A stretch of 64,000 bases of DNA. Source: Kistimonas asteriae (GTDB lineage Bacteria; Pseudomonadota; Gammaproteobacteria; Pseudomonadales; Endozoicomonadaceae). Positions 1-6,929 of the stretch are shown piece after piece (within the stretch, counting starts at the first letter, position 1; each line of letters starts with the position of its first letter). A model generated the notes under the pieces. It was not told the DNA's origin and searched no databases. It saw only the letters and a program-made list of their open reading frames with translations. Made by a program: the position numbers and the translations under genes. Where the stretch lies: the NCBI RefSeq assembly GCF_018263925.1, contig NZ_JAEVHF010000005.1, positions 1-64,000 of the forward strand. The letters are read 5' to 3'.

Positions 1-37
1 AAGCCATTAGCGGATAAATAAAACACGAAATCATCAA

Positions 38-130
38 GCGATATGTCTGTAGAAAGCTGAAGCAGATTTCATTCATTAACAATGAAGGCATTGTGGTTTC
101 ATTCTTAGATTTTCTACAGACTCGTTAGCT
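38..130 (+). other. Degenerate attC site with long loop
   Basis: The right arm TTTCTACAGACTCGTTAGCT ends in an R'-type box (GTTAGCT, 124-130). A complementary left arm (GTCTGTAGAAA, 45-55) lies about 60 bases upstream, as in an attC with a long terminal loop. The expected left RYYYAAC box is eroded. The same right arm recurs at 3443-3461 and, inverted, at 44030-44049. Calling it attC is inference from that family and from the cassette-like genes that follow. Confidence 0.5.
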
Positions 131-157
131 ACTCAAATCTTAAGCATCCTGTACATT

Positions 158-895
158 ATGCCTATAGAACGAATTGATAAATTTTTAGAAACAACAGATC
201 TGGGTATAACTCATTCATTAGGTATTGAAACAAATCAAATTAATGAATGTATTGCAGAGATAAAAAGTAGACATATCTTAGGTGTATTTGGGTGTCCAAT
301 CTTTGGTTTCAAGCAGAGTGATTTCGATTTTTTTGAAAAAATACCATTTATTAAGCAAGTTTGGTTTTGGGAAACAAATATCAAGAATATCGATGGGTTA
401 TACACACTTGACGATTTGGAATATTTTGGTGTTTCTGAGAAACGACCTCCGATAGATTTCTCAAAGTTCCAAAAATTAAAAAAGGTCGTATGGCACCCTA
501 TTAAGAACGACTCAGGGCTAGAAAAAATAAACAACCTTAACGAACTGCATATCTGGAGATTAAAACCAAGTAACAAAAGCTATGAAAATATTCCTAATCC
601 CTGCAACTTAAAAAAACTTGATCTAAATTGGTGCAATCCAACATCCCTAAAAGGGATGCCAACCTTAAATAATCTGGAAGAGTTACAAATCCACTACTGT
701 AGAAATTTAGAATCAATTGCAACATTATTCGATATAGCACCAAATTTAAAAAAATTAATCATAACCCGTTGCTCAAACCTTACAGATTATGCTGTAGTCA
801 AAGATCACGAGTGGGAACATCTCTTTATACATATCAGGGGTAAAACCGTAGCTAACAAGAAAATCAAAAGGACGCCTACGGCGCCCTTTATTTAG
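158..895 (+). CDS. Leucine-rich-repeat protein (integron cassette gene)
   Basis: A 245-aa protein with irregular leucine-rich repeats from about residue 60 to 210 (LxxLxxLxL-type units such as NLKKLDLNWCNP and NLEELQIHYCRN). LRR proteins usually bind other proteins; no catalytic domain, signal peptide or membrane segment is seen. The gene lies between a degenerate attC (ending at 130) and a good attC (850-904). Its last roughly 15 codons and stop fall inside that attC, so the C-terminal tail RTPTAPFI is encoded by the recombination site. Gene-attC compaction of this kind is common in cassettes. AT-rich compared with the rest of the window. The partner is unknown. Confidence 0.8.
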   Translation: MPIERIDKFLETTDLGITHSLGIETNQINECIAEIKSRHILGVFGCPIFGFKQSDFDFFEKIPFIKQVWFWETNIKNIDGLYTLDDLEYFGVSEKRPPIDFSKFQKLKKVVWHPIKNDSGLEKINNLNELHIWRLKPSNKSYENIPNPCNLKKLDLNWCNPTSLKGMPTLNNLEELQIHYCRNLESIATLFDIAPNLKKLIITRCSNLTDYAVVKDHEWEHLFIHIRGKTVANKKIKRTPTAPFI

Positions 896-904
896 ACGTT
901 ATAC
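850..904 (+). other. attC site 2
   Basis: R''-like box AGCTAAC (850-856) and R' box GTTATAC (898-904) flank an imperfect inverted repeat centred on GACGCC-TAC-GGCGCC. One arm carries unpaired bases, as in attC sites. It overlaps the 3' end of the LRR gene and precedes the next gene by 18 bases. Confidence 0.75.
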
Positions 905-922
905 GTATCATGAGCTCTAGGG

Positions 923-1375
923 ATGAGAATTATTAGAACCCTCTTTATATCTGTATCAATGTTATTTTCTCCGTTGTGTTTGGCCGGGGCGTGGGGTATT
1001 GGAAGCTTCGAAAATGACAGCGCACTAGACTGGTCATATGAGCTAGAGCACTCCATTGGTTCAGTAGCATTGCAAGGTGCATTCAGATCTGTTCAAGTTG
1101 GTGGCTACATAGAAGTCAATGCTTGTTCCGCTGCTATGGCTGCCGCAGAGGTGGTGGCAGCAATCAAAATGAAATCCTTTGAGCAACTCCCTGATAGTGT
1201 TCGAAAATGGGCTATTTCAAATTCATCAGTAGTTAACGATGCGCTAATTCAAAATGCAAAGAAATCAGTAGCTGTATGCTCCAACGCTGAAAATTCAGAA
1301 TTAGCGCAGCTTTGGCTAGAGTCATCAAGTAAAGAATGGGCAGACTATATTTCCACACTCAGCTCAAAGCTATAG
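923..1375 (+). CDS. Secreted DUF4259-like protein (cassette gene)
   Basis: A 150-aa protein with an N-terminal signal peptide (MRIIRTLFISVSMLFSPLCLA, cleavage near residue 21). The mature part starts GAWGIGSFENDSALDW, the typical opening of DUF4259 proteins (GTWGxGxFEND.ALDW), followed by the alanine-rich AAMAAAEVVAA stretch also typical of that family. DUF4259 has no established function, and most members known to me lack a signal peptide, so export is a notable variation. It is a single-gene cassette bounded by attC 850-904 and attC 1385-1468. Confidence 0.8.
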   Translation: MRIIRTLFISVSMLFSPLCLAGAWGIGSFENDSALDWSYELEHSIGSVALQGAFRSVQVGGYIEVNACSAAMAAAEVVAAIKMKSFEQLPDSVRKWAISNSSVVNDALIQNAKKSVAVCSNAENSELAQLWLESSSKEWADYISTLSSKL

Positions 1376-1384
1376 CAAACATGC

Positions 1385-1468
1385 GTATAACAAGGCGGTG
1401 TTAGTCGCCGCTTCGCGGCTGGGACTGCCTACGCGTTGCTTCGGCAGCCCCAAACCTTATCGTTATGT
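1385..1468 (+). other. attC site 3
   Basis: R'' GTATAAC (1385-1391) and R' GTTATGT (1462-1468) bracket a strongly folded core. Two nested hairpins are visible: GCCGCTTCGCGGC and CTGCC...GGCAG around a TTGCTTCGG loop. The outer arms AAGG/CCTT pair. The architecture is that of a canonical attC of about 84 bases. Confidence 0.88.
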
Positions 1469-1566
1469 AATTAGTGCAAATCCCAACTATTATTCACTTA
1501 CAATAGAATGTTACTCTTGCAACTCGCGGCTGCACATCAGAGCAATTGAAAGTAACAGAGAAATCT

Positions 1567-1998
1567 ATGATTGTTGAAAATGTGCTTCCTGAATACTATG
1601 CAGAAATGCTAGATGTTTGGGAAAATTCAGTCCGAGCTACTCATGACTTCATTACGGAAGAAGATATTGAGTTTTTTAAGCCTATTATCATCGAACAGGC
1701 TTTCCCTGCTGTGACACTAAAATGTGTCAAGAATGCCGAAGACCAAATTCTAGGGTTTGTGGGCGTTCATGATGCTAAAGTTGAGATGCTCTTTTTACTC
1801 GACAAGGCAAGGGGAAAAGGCATAGGTCGGTTGTTACTTGATTATGCAGTAAACAACTTAGGAGCAGTGAGTGTAGATGTAAATGAGCAAAACCCACAAG
1901 CTGTTAATTTTTACAGGCATATGGGTTTTAAAGTTATCTCACGTTCACCTCTCGATGATATGGGTAAACCTTTCCCGATCTTACATATGAAGTTGTAA
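1567..1998 (+). CDS. GNAT N-acetyltransferase, YjaB-like (cassette gene)
   Basis: A GNAT-fold acetyltransferase of 143 aa from the ATG at 1567; an in-frame TTG at 1546 would add seven residues. It resembles E. coli YjaB along its length: WENSVRATHDF near the start, the acetyl-CoA pyrophosphate loop as ARGKGIGRLL (motif A, R/QxxGxG/A), then VDVNEQNPQAVNFYRHMGFKV and the tail DDMGKPFPILHM. Such enzymes transfer acetyl from acetyl-CoA to an amine; the substrate is not predictable. It is flanked by attC sites at 1385-1468 and 2084-2166, and acetyltransferases are frequent cassette cargo. Confidence 0.88.
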   Translation: MIVENVLPEYYAEMLDVWENSVRATHDFITEEDIEFFKPIIIEQAFPAVTLKCVKNAEDQILGFVGVHDAKVEMLFLLDKARGKGIGRLLLDYAVNNLGAVSVDVNEQNPQAVNFYRHMGFKVISRSPLDDMGKPFPILHMKL

Positions 1999-2083
1999 AT
2001 CTCGGTTAATCTCTAATCGAACTGGGTAGAAGAAACGCTTAAGGCTAATAATCTTAGGTGTTTCCGCATGTCTGCAAGAAATC

Positions 2084-2166
2084 ACATAACAAATGTTTCC
2101 AGTTCGTTCCGGGGCTTCGCCCCTCCACCCGACCGCCTTCGGCGGCCGCTGAAGCAGGCGTTATAA
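2084..2166 (+). other. attC site 4
   Basis: R'' ACATAAC (2084-2090) and R' GTTATAA (2160-2166) enclose hairpins GGGGCTTCGCCCC and CCGCCTTCGGCGG. It has typical attC length (83 bases) and sits between the GNAT and cupin genes. Confidence 0.88.
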
Positions 2167-2193
2167 GTCCCAGTCAGCAATGAAGGAACTGCC

Positions 2194-2475
2194 ATGAATA
2201 TTGATGAGATAGAGAAAGACTGGATTTCTCGAGGTTTTTCATTTGGTGTTGGCACCATCAAGTCTGGCGATGGTGTTAACGAAGCCGTACATAATGATAA
2301 AGATGAATTGGTCATTATGGAAAAGGGGAAATACGAATTTACCCTTGATGATGAGTCATTTGTTCAAGAAGGCTGTGCTGAGGTATATATTCCAGCAGGG
2401 TCTACACACAGCATTAAAAATCTCGGGCCAACTGATTCAAAAATATACTATGGCTACAAATCAACAAACTTATAA
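2194..2475 (+). CDS. Small cupin-domain protein (cassette gene)
   Basis: A 93-aa single-domain cupin. Visible elements are a G-rich first strand, ELVIMEKGKYEFTLDDE (cupin motif 1 region) and YIPAGSTHSIKNLGPTDSKIYYGY (cupin motif 2, PxGxxH). Only part of the usual His/Glu metal site is obvious (His in STHSI), so binding or sensing is as likely as catalysis. The start ATG at 2194 follows GGAACTGCC. Its stop codon lies inside a collapsed attC remnant (2470-2485). Confidence 0.82.
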   Translation: MNIDEIEKDWISRGFSFGVGTIKSGDGVNEAVHNDKDELVIMEKGKYEFTLDDESFVQEGCAEVYIPAGSTHSIKNLGPTDSKIYYGYKSTNL

Positions 2476-2485
2476 CGCGTTATGT
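2470..2485 (+). other. Collapsed attC remnant (R''/R' boxes without the stem)
   Basis: TTATAAC and GTTATGT lie two bases apart (TTATAACGCGTTATGT). These match the outer boxes of attC sites, but the stem-loop between them is absent. The position is exactly at a cassette boundary, between the cupin stop and the DUF2695 start. Deletion of the stem by recombination or replication slippage would produce this; it is inferred. Confidence 0.5.
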
Positions 2486-2498
2486 GTAGGAGAAATAG

Positions 2499-2810
2499 AT
2501 GGCATCAAAGGAAGAAAAACAAAGACGCGCAGCCTTAGTCCAGGCGATGGTAGATGCAGATACGAAAAAGGCCATTGAAGAAATGCCTATTTCGCTAGCT
2601 CATCTTGGCCAACTTTTCGATCATTTAGATACCGACTTAGAAAATGGTTGTGATCATACTTCCAAAATAACCACTGCTTTTTTAGCGAGTCACAACCTCA
2701 AAATAGAAAGCATTCTACCGTGGCTTCAGGATCAAGGGGGGTATTGTGATTGTGAAATTCTGGCAAACGTAGAAGAGAGCTGGGAAAGTGAAATTAGCAA
2801 AAACACATAA
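2499..2810 (+). CDS. DUF2695-like protein (cassette gene)
   Basis: A 103-aa soluble protein beginning with a charged helix (MASKEEKQRRAALVQAM) and ending in a compact domain, LFDHLDTDLENGCDHTSKITTAFL...WLQDQGGYCDCEILANVEESW. The GCDHT and GGYCDCE(V/I)LANVE motifs are those of DUF2695 and supply Cys/His that could bind metal. The function is not established. A good ribosome site (GTAGGAGAAATAG) precedes the ATG. The stop overlaps the left half of the next attC. Confidence 0.85.
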   Translation: MASKEEKQRRAALVQAMVDADTKKAIEEMPISLAHLGQLFDHLDTDLENGCDHTSKITTAFLASHNLKIESILPWLQDQGGYCDCEILANVEESWESEISKNT

Positions 2811-2844
2811 CATGGCGTTCTTGTTCGCCCCTTCGGGGCTCGCC
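2805..2844 (+). other. Left half of an attC, truncated
   Basis: R'' ACATAAC (2805-2811) and a hairpin GCCCCTTCGGGGC are present, but no right box follows. The sequence instead continues as the start of an IS1182-type transposase gene. The junction suggests a deletion or IS-mediated rearrangement inside the attC. Confidence 0.55.
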
Positions 2845-3312
2845 ATGCCTCGCTTCAAGCCGTACGACACTCGTCAAAATCTTTTATTACCGATTAACCT
2901 GGCCGAGCAACTAGTGCCCGGTTCTTTTGAGTACACGCTGAATTACCTGGTGGATCATGAGATCGATACGTCCATCTTCCATGACCATTACCACAACGAT
3001 GAAACCGGTCGTCTGGCTTATGATCCGGCCATGCAGTTGAAGGTGGTGCTGTTTGCCTATTCTCGCGGCATCACCTCCAGCCGCAGGATTGAGAAAGCCT
3101 GTCGTGAGAATGTGGTTTTCATGGCGCTCTCCGCCGACAGTCAGCCTCACTTTACGACTATTGCCGACTTTATCAGTCGTATGCACAAGCCGGTGGGACA
3201 ACTCTTTATTCAGGTCTTGATGATCTGCGACCAGCTCGGCCTGAACTGCAAGGACATATTTGCCATTGATGGTCGCAAAAGCGTTATCGACCCAGTGATG
3301 CAAGACACCTAA
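2845..3312 (+). pseudogene. IS1182-family transposase, 5' fragment
   Basis: It begins MPRFKPYDTRQNLLLPINLAEQLVPGSFEYTLNYLVDHE and continues through the DUF772-type N-terminal domain of IS1182/IS4-group transposases (DPAMQLKVVLFAYSRGITSSRRIEKACRENVVFMAL) to the first catalytic region, FAIDGRK. After about codon 142 (near 3272) the frame enters unrelated sequence (SVIDPVMQDT) and stops. A full-length protein would be about 450-500 aa, so the C-terminal two thirds with the remaining DDE residues are missing. Inactive remnant inserted in or beside an attC. Confidence 0.85.
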
Positions 3313-3363
3313 CGAAACCTTCAGGGATTGCTGAAGCCTCCAACGATAAAAAGAATACCTAAC

Positions 3364-3461
3364 CATTAACCGACGGCTCTGCAGAAACCTGAACAAGAAT
3401 GATTTCCTCGAAAATAAGGCAAGCCTGTTTTCTTTTTTGTTTTTCTACAGACTCGTTAGAT
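3364..3461 (+). other. attC site with long loop
   Basis: R'' CATTAAC (3364-3370) with left arm CGACGGCTCTGCAGAAA pairs imperfectly with the right arm TTTTCTACAGACTC, followed by R' GTTAGAT (3455-3461). The loop is about 60 bases. It shares its right half with the sites at 1-130 and 44030-44211. Confidence 0.6.
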
Positions 3462-3484
3462 TTACAGCAATAAAAAGGAATCTC

Positions 3485-4138
3485 ATGAAAAAAACAACAA
3501 CTATATTGCTGGCAACCTTAGTGACGATGTCTGCATATGCAGAAGATTTAAAGCCAGTAGATAGAATTCCAAAAGATGTAAAATCAGTAAAAGCGGTCAT
3601 TCCCATATATAGTCAGAGATTAGCTTTTCGCCTCCCTACAGATTGGAAGCCTGCGTTTCAGGATCAAAAGTCCAACATGTTTATGATTGAATTTACTCCA
3701 AAAAATGAGACCATTCAAAGTTGGAGTAATATGTTCTCTGTTCAAGGTTTCAAGAACCTTGCATCGAAAGCCAACTCAGAACAATTTCTTGACAACCTTG
3801 CCTCTCGATTTCAAGCCACCTGCGGTGAATACCTGGTCTATGAAAAGATTGGCTCGCCAATTATTGACGGATTTAAATCCACAACAGCTATTCTAGGTTG
3901 CTCTAAGTTACCAGATAGTCATCCTACTGGCGTCAAAAAAGGTCAGAGTGAAATCGGATATTACTATTCTATCCAAGGTAAAAAGGATATATACCTGATC
4001 CACAAATCAGTACGCGGGGATGCATTTGACCCTACTAGTACTCCTTTGACAAGAGAAAACATTGCATCTTTCATAGCCCCATTTAATTCAATTGAGCTTT
4101 GTAAAAATACTGGAGGCCAGGGTCAGTGCAATAAATAA
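3485..4138 (+). CDS. Secreted protein of unknown function (cassette gene)
   Basis: A 217-aa protein with a clear Sec signal peptide (MKKTTTILLATLVTMSAYA, cleaved near residue 19); the start follows AAAAAGGAATCTC. The mature part has three well spaced cysteines (in ATCGEYL, ILGCSKL and ELCKNTGGQGQC gives a fourth), suggesting a disulphide-bonded periplasmic or secreted protein. The segment LAFRLPTDWKPAFQ resembles the opening of small bacterial lipocalin-like or PsbP-like domains, but I do not recognise the family. It follows directly on an attC right box (GTTAGAT), so it is another cassette; the site on its 3' side is eroded (only CGCTAAC at 4165). Confidence 0.75.
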   Translation: MKKTTTILLATLVTMSAYAEDLKPVDRIPKDVKSVKAVIPIYSQRLAFRLPTDWKPAFQDQKSNMFMIEFTPKNETIQSWSNMFSVQGFKNLASKANSEQFLDNLASRFQATCGEYLVYEKIGSPIIDGFKSTTAILGCSKLPDSHPTGVKKGQSEIGYYYSIQGKKDIYLIHKSVRGDAFDPTSTPLTRENIASFIAPFNSIELCKNTGGQGQCNK

Positions 4139-4225
4139 TCTAAAAAAACAATCGTGTGGGAATGCGCTAACGTGCAGTCTCATACCGAGTCTCTACAAAA
4201 TTAATACGGTACTTGAGGATAGAGA

Positions 4226-4285
4226 ATGAATGAAGATTGGAACCTAATGGTTCCAGAACTTGCTGTTACTGAATTTCAAAAATCT
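4226..4285 (+). pseudogene. VOC-family (glyoxalase/bleomycin-resistance type) gene, 5' stub
   Basis: ATG at 4226 after TTGAGGATAGAGA opens MNEDWNLMVPELAVTEFQKSL, which matches the N-terminus of VOC-superfamily proteins (MxxxxVPELxVxDFxKSLxFY). After about 20 codons the reading frame runs into the 3' end of an IS110-family remnant. Roughly 100 downstream residues, including all later metal ligands, are missing. Confidence 0.65.
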
Positions 4286-4807
4286 CTTTCCTGTTTAACT
4301 TGCCCAGCTCTGGCCGCTCACTGATCCGTGTGTAGGCCAATACAGAACCAACACCAGGTGTACTGGTAAGAATCGCTATCGGAACACGCCAGCGTGACTC
4401 CTGTTGCACCAGGATATACAGCTCTTCAGTGATCCTGGTGATCTGTTTTTCAAGCATCTTGAGAATACTGTTTATGGAGCTATGCAGTGCTGCCGGCATG
4501 ATTTGAAGACGATTCTTCTCCATTGTCCTCATAACCAACAGCTGCTTGCGCCTGACCAATAGTCTTTGATTTAACGCGATTTTACGTCAGGCAGAGGGCG
4601 GATTTCCGGTTTCATGTTGGCCGCATACTTTGCAATCAGTTTGGCATCAATCTTGTCGGATTTGGCCAGAACACCGAGGGCTCGGGCAAAGTGCCTGACC
4701 TTCGCTGGATCTGCGACAACAATGGGTAGGCCTGCTTTGTCGCAGGCAAATACGAAAGCACTTGCATAACGGCCTGTCACTTCAACGACAATGTACTTAT
4801 GCAACAA
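4266..4807 (-). pseudogene. IS110-family transposase remnant (frameshifted, truncated)
   Basis: Two minus-strand pieces belong to one IS110 transposase. The 5' piece (4807-4571) carries the DEDD/RuvC-like N-terminal domain: VEVTGRYASAF, VVADPAKVRHFARALGVLAKSDKIDAKLIAKYA and PEIRPLPD. The 3' piece (4559-4266) carries the helical spacer and the transposase_20 signature TSTPGVGSVLAYTRISERPELGKLNRKEI. A stop (TAA) and a frame change separate them at about 4560-4575. The N-terminal beginning and the end of the C-terminal domain are missing. It cuts the VOC stub on its 3' side. Confidence 0.85.
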
Positions 4808-5153
4808 GTCCCTGAGTCACAGCAGTTAGTACCACAAACCGTCTGAAGCTCTGGAACACTTGCAACAGAGAAGATTATAAAGAAATACCTGAATCCGGGA
4901 CTTCGTTTGGAGTAAAATGACTGCAGTCCTTGTGTTACAAGAGCTGTAGAGGGAAAACAGTCAACCAAAAATGCACCAATCAGGTGAGTTTTTGAGTTAC
5001 AGATTTTTCCGCTGCATCCCGTGCAACAGAAGCGATGCAGCCGTTTTAACGCTTACGAAGTCACGGGTTCAGGAAATAGGTCTATTGGCGAAACCCATAA
5101 TTCGCTGATGCAGTCAAACTTATTGAATTTCTTAATAACAGGGAAACGACGAC
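4808..5153. other. Gap: IS110 remnant flank and upstream region of the CEO synthase-like gene
   Basis: No convincing gene. The left part continues beyond the decayed 5' end of the IS110 remnant. Just before 5154 there is a ribosome site (AACAGGGAAACGACGAC) for the next gene. A short hairpin, GCTGCATC...GATGCAGC (5010-5041), is present; its role is unknown. Confidence 0.4.
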
Positions 5154-6332
5154 ATGAATACAACAATAATAGGAGTCATTGGGACTTCAAAAAAAGAAGA
5201 TGAAAAACGTTTACCAATCCATCCAGAGCATTTGTCACGTATTCCTGAAGAAATTCGCCGCCGGTTAATATTTGAGGAAGGTTATGGCGCACCATTTGGT
5301 ATCGCAGATTCGGAAATTGCTGCTCTGACAGGTGGCATTGGGACACGGCACGACATACTGGCCGACATTGGTATGGTTATTATTAACAAGCCAGTCTTAG
5401 CTGATTTACAGGAACTTCGCGAAGGAGGAACACTTTGGGGTTATGTACATTGTGTGCAGCAACGAGAGTTCACGCAGGCGGCTCTCGATCGTAAGCAGAC
5501 ACTCATTGCCTTTGAGGATATGTATGTTTGGTCTCCTGCTGGGCACATTGGTCGCCACACATTCTATAAGAATAACGAAATGGCTGGCTATTGCGCAGTC
5601 ATACATGCCCTGCAACTTAAAGGGATCGATGGGCATTACGGTAATCAACGAAAAACAATCATTTTCGGTTTTGGTGCAGTCAGTCGTGGTGCTATATACG
5701 CTCTTAAGGCACATGGTTTTAGAGATATCACCATCTGCATTCAGCGCCCTGACCATGAGGTGCGTGAAGAGGTACTCGATTGTAATTATGTCAGAATTCG
5801 AGCAGGTAGCGAGGACGAGGCACGCATGATAGTGGTGGAGCACGATGGAACCGTGCGGCCGCTGACGGACCTGATTAGTGAAGCAGATATCCTCGTAAAC
5901 GGAACCTTTCAAGATACAGAAAATCATATCGACTTTGTTACCGAAGCAGAAAGCGCATGCCTCAAACCCAATAGTCTGATTATTGATGTCAGTTGCGATG
6001 AGGGAATGGGGTTCTTTTTTGCCAGACCAACCACATTCCAGAATCCGATATTTAAATATGAAACCATCGATTATTATTCCGTGGATCACACACCCAGCTA
6101 TCTCTGGGACAGTGCCACGCGATCAATTTCTGCCGCTCTCATTGTCTATTTGCCGGCTGTACTGGCAGGCCGTGATAGTTGGCAGGAAAATGAGACTATT
6201 CGAAAGGCGATCAATATTGATAGTGGCGTGATTCAGAATCCCTCTATTCTTTCGTTTCAAAATCGTGAGCCGGACTATCCCCATGCGTACTTAAATCCGA
6301 CTGGCAATGCTGCTCCAAATAAGATTGCCTAG
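5154..6332 (+). CDS. Alanine dehydrogenase/PNT-family enzyme, N5-(carboxyethyl)ornithine synthase-like
   Basis: A 392-aa soluble oxidoreductase of the alanine dehydrogenase / pyridine nucleotide transhydrogenase N-terminal family. The opening GVIGTSKKEDEKRLPIHPEHLSRIPEEIRRRLIFEEGYGAPFGI resembles N5-(carboxyethyl)ornithine synthase, which reductively condenses pyruvate with ornithine. The NAD(P)-binding Rossmann loop is seen as IIFGFGAVSRGAIYALKAHG (about residues 168-187). LIIDVSCDEGMGF and YYSVDHTPSYLWDSATRSIS are the C-terminal substrate-side motifs of the group. Alternatives are alanine or saccharopine dehydrogenase; the substrate is not settled. It stands alone, with an IS110 remnant upstream and an IS1 derivative downstream. 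Confidence 0.7.
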   Translation: MNTTIIGVIGTSKKEDEKRLPIHPEHLSRIPEEIRRRLIFEEGYGAPFGIADSEIAALTGGIGTRHDILADIGMVIINKPVLADLQELREGGTLWGYVHCVQQREFTQAALDRKQTLIAFEDMYVWSPAGHIGRHTFYKNNEMAGYCAVIHALQLKGIDGHYGNQRKTIIFGFGAVSRGAIYALKAHGFRDITICIQRPDHEVREEVLDCNYVRIRAGSEDEARMIVVEHDGTVRPLTDLISEADILVNGTFQDTENHIDFVTEAESACLKPNSLIIDVSCDEGMGFFFARPTTFQNPIFKYETIDYYSVDHTPSYLWDSATRSISAALIVYLPAVLAGRDSWQENETIRKAINIDSGVIQNPSILSFQNREPDYPHAYLNPTGNAAPNKIA

Positions 6333-6497
6333 ACATAATGACTCCCGCTGACCGGTAGAGCTGGTCTCCAAATAAAACGCGGGCTCAGCCCTTCGCCCAA
6401 AAGCGTGAGCTATGACCCGCTTGAAGCGTGGTTCCCAAGCATAGAACAGCCACCGCTGATTCCTCTTGTTGCCTACAAAAGATCACTGCTCGTCCAT

Positions 6498-6898
6498 CTC
6501 ACAGAGCAGTTGCACCCTGGCCTTATCGAAGGGGTGGCTTGTTACTTGTTGAGGAGAGAGTTTTTTAAATGGCGGGATACGGTGTTTGGACTGATATTGA
6601 GTACTCGCCCCGTGTCTCTTACGCCTGAACCATTCATTGCCATGTCGATAATCCGCTCATGGGTTCCTGACTGGTTCGCGTTGTAGATAAACTCGATCTG
6701 AAAGCTGTGCTTGCAGTCACGACAGAGGTAACACTGAAGGCCAGAGGGCGCTTTACCGTTTCTCACAACAGCTTTGGTAGCATCACAATGGACACAAACA
6801 ACATCAATCTTTGCCATAGAGCCTACAGATAAAACCGAAGAAATATACAGGTTCTATCTGTGATCGGTATTCGCAATCAACGTATTGGCGGCATTACC
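6498..6898 (-). mobile_element. Truncated IS1-family derivative, copy A
   Basis: On the minus strand the element starts at the inverted-repeat end GGTAATGCCGCCAATACG (6898 inward). It carries an InsA-type ORF (6817-6542, 91 aa) with the zinc-ribbon CVHCDATKAVVRNGKAPSGLQCYLCRDCKHSFQ and the HTH VRDTGRVLNISPNTVSRHLK. The catalytic InsB part is missing. Homology to the second copy (14672-15071) ends at nearly the same place, CTCACAGAG, on the left. The outer end lies 31 bases before the next gene start. Confidence 0.85.
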
Positions 6899-6929
6899 AC
6901 AAAACGACAAAACGACAAAAGGGAAAAAA

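Noticed and set aside
6405..6686. Plus-strand open frame over the IS1 derivative (also at 14662-14859)
   Set aside because: Antisense of the InsA-type zinc-ribbon ORF; the duplicated copy arises from the repeat itself.
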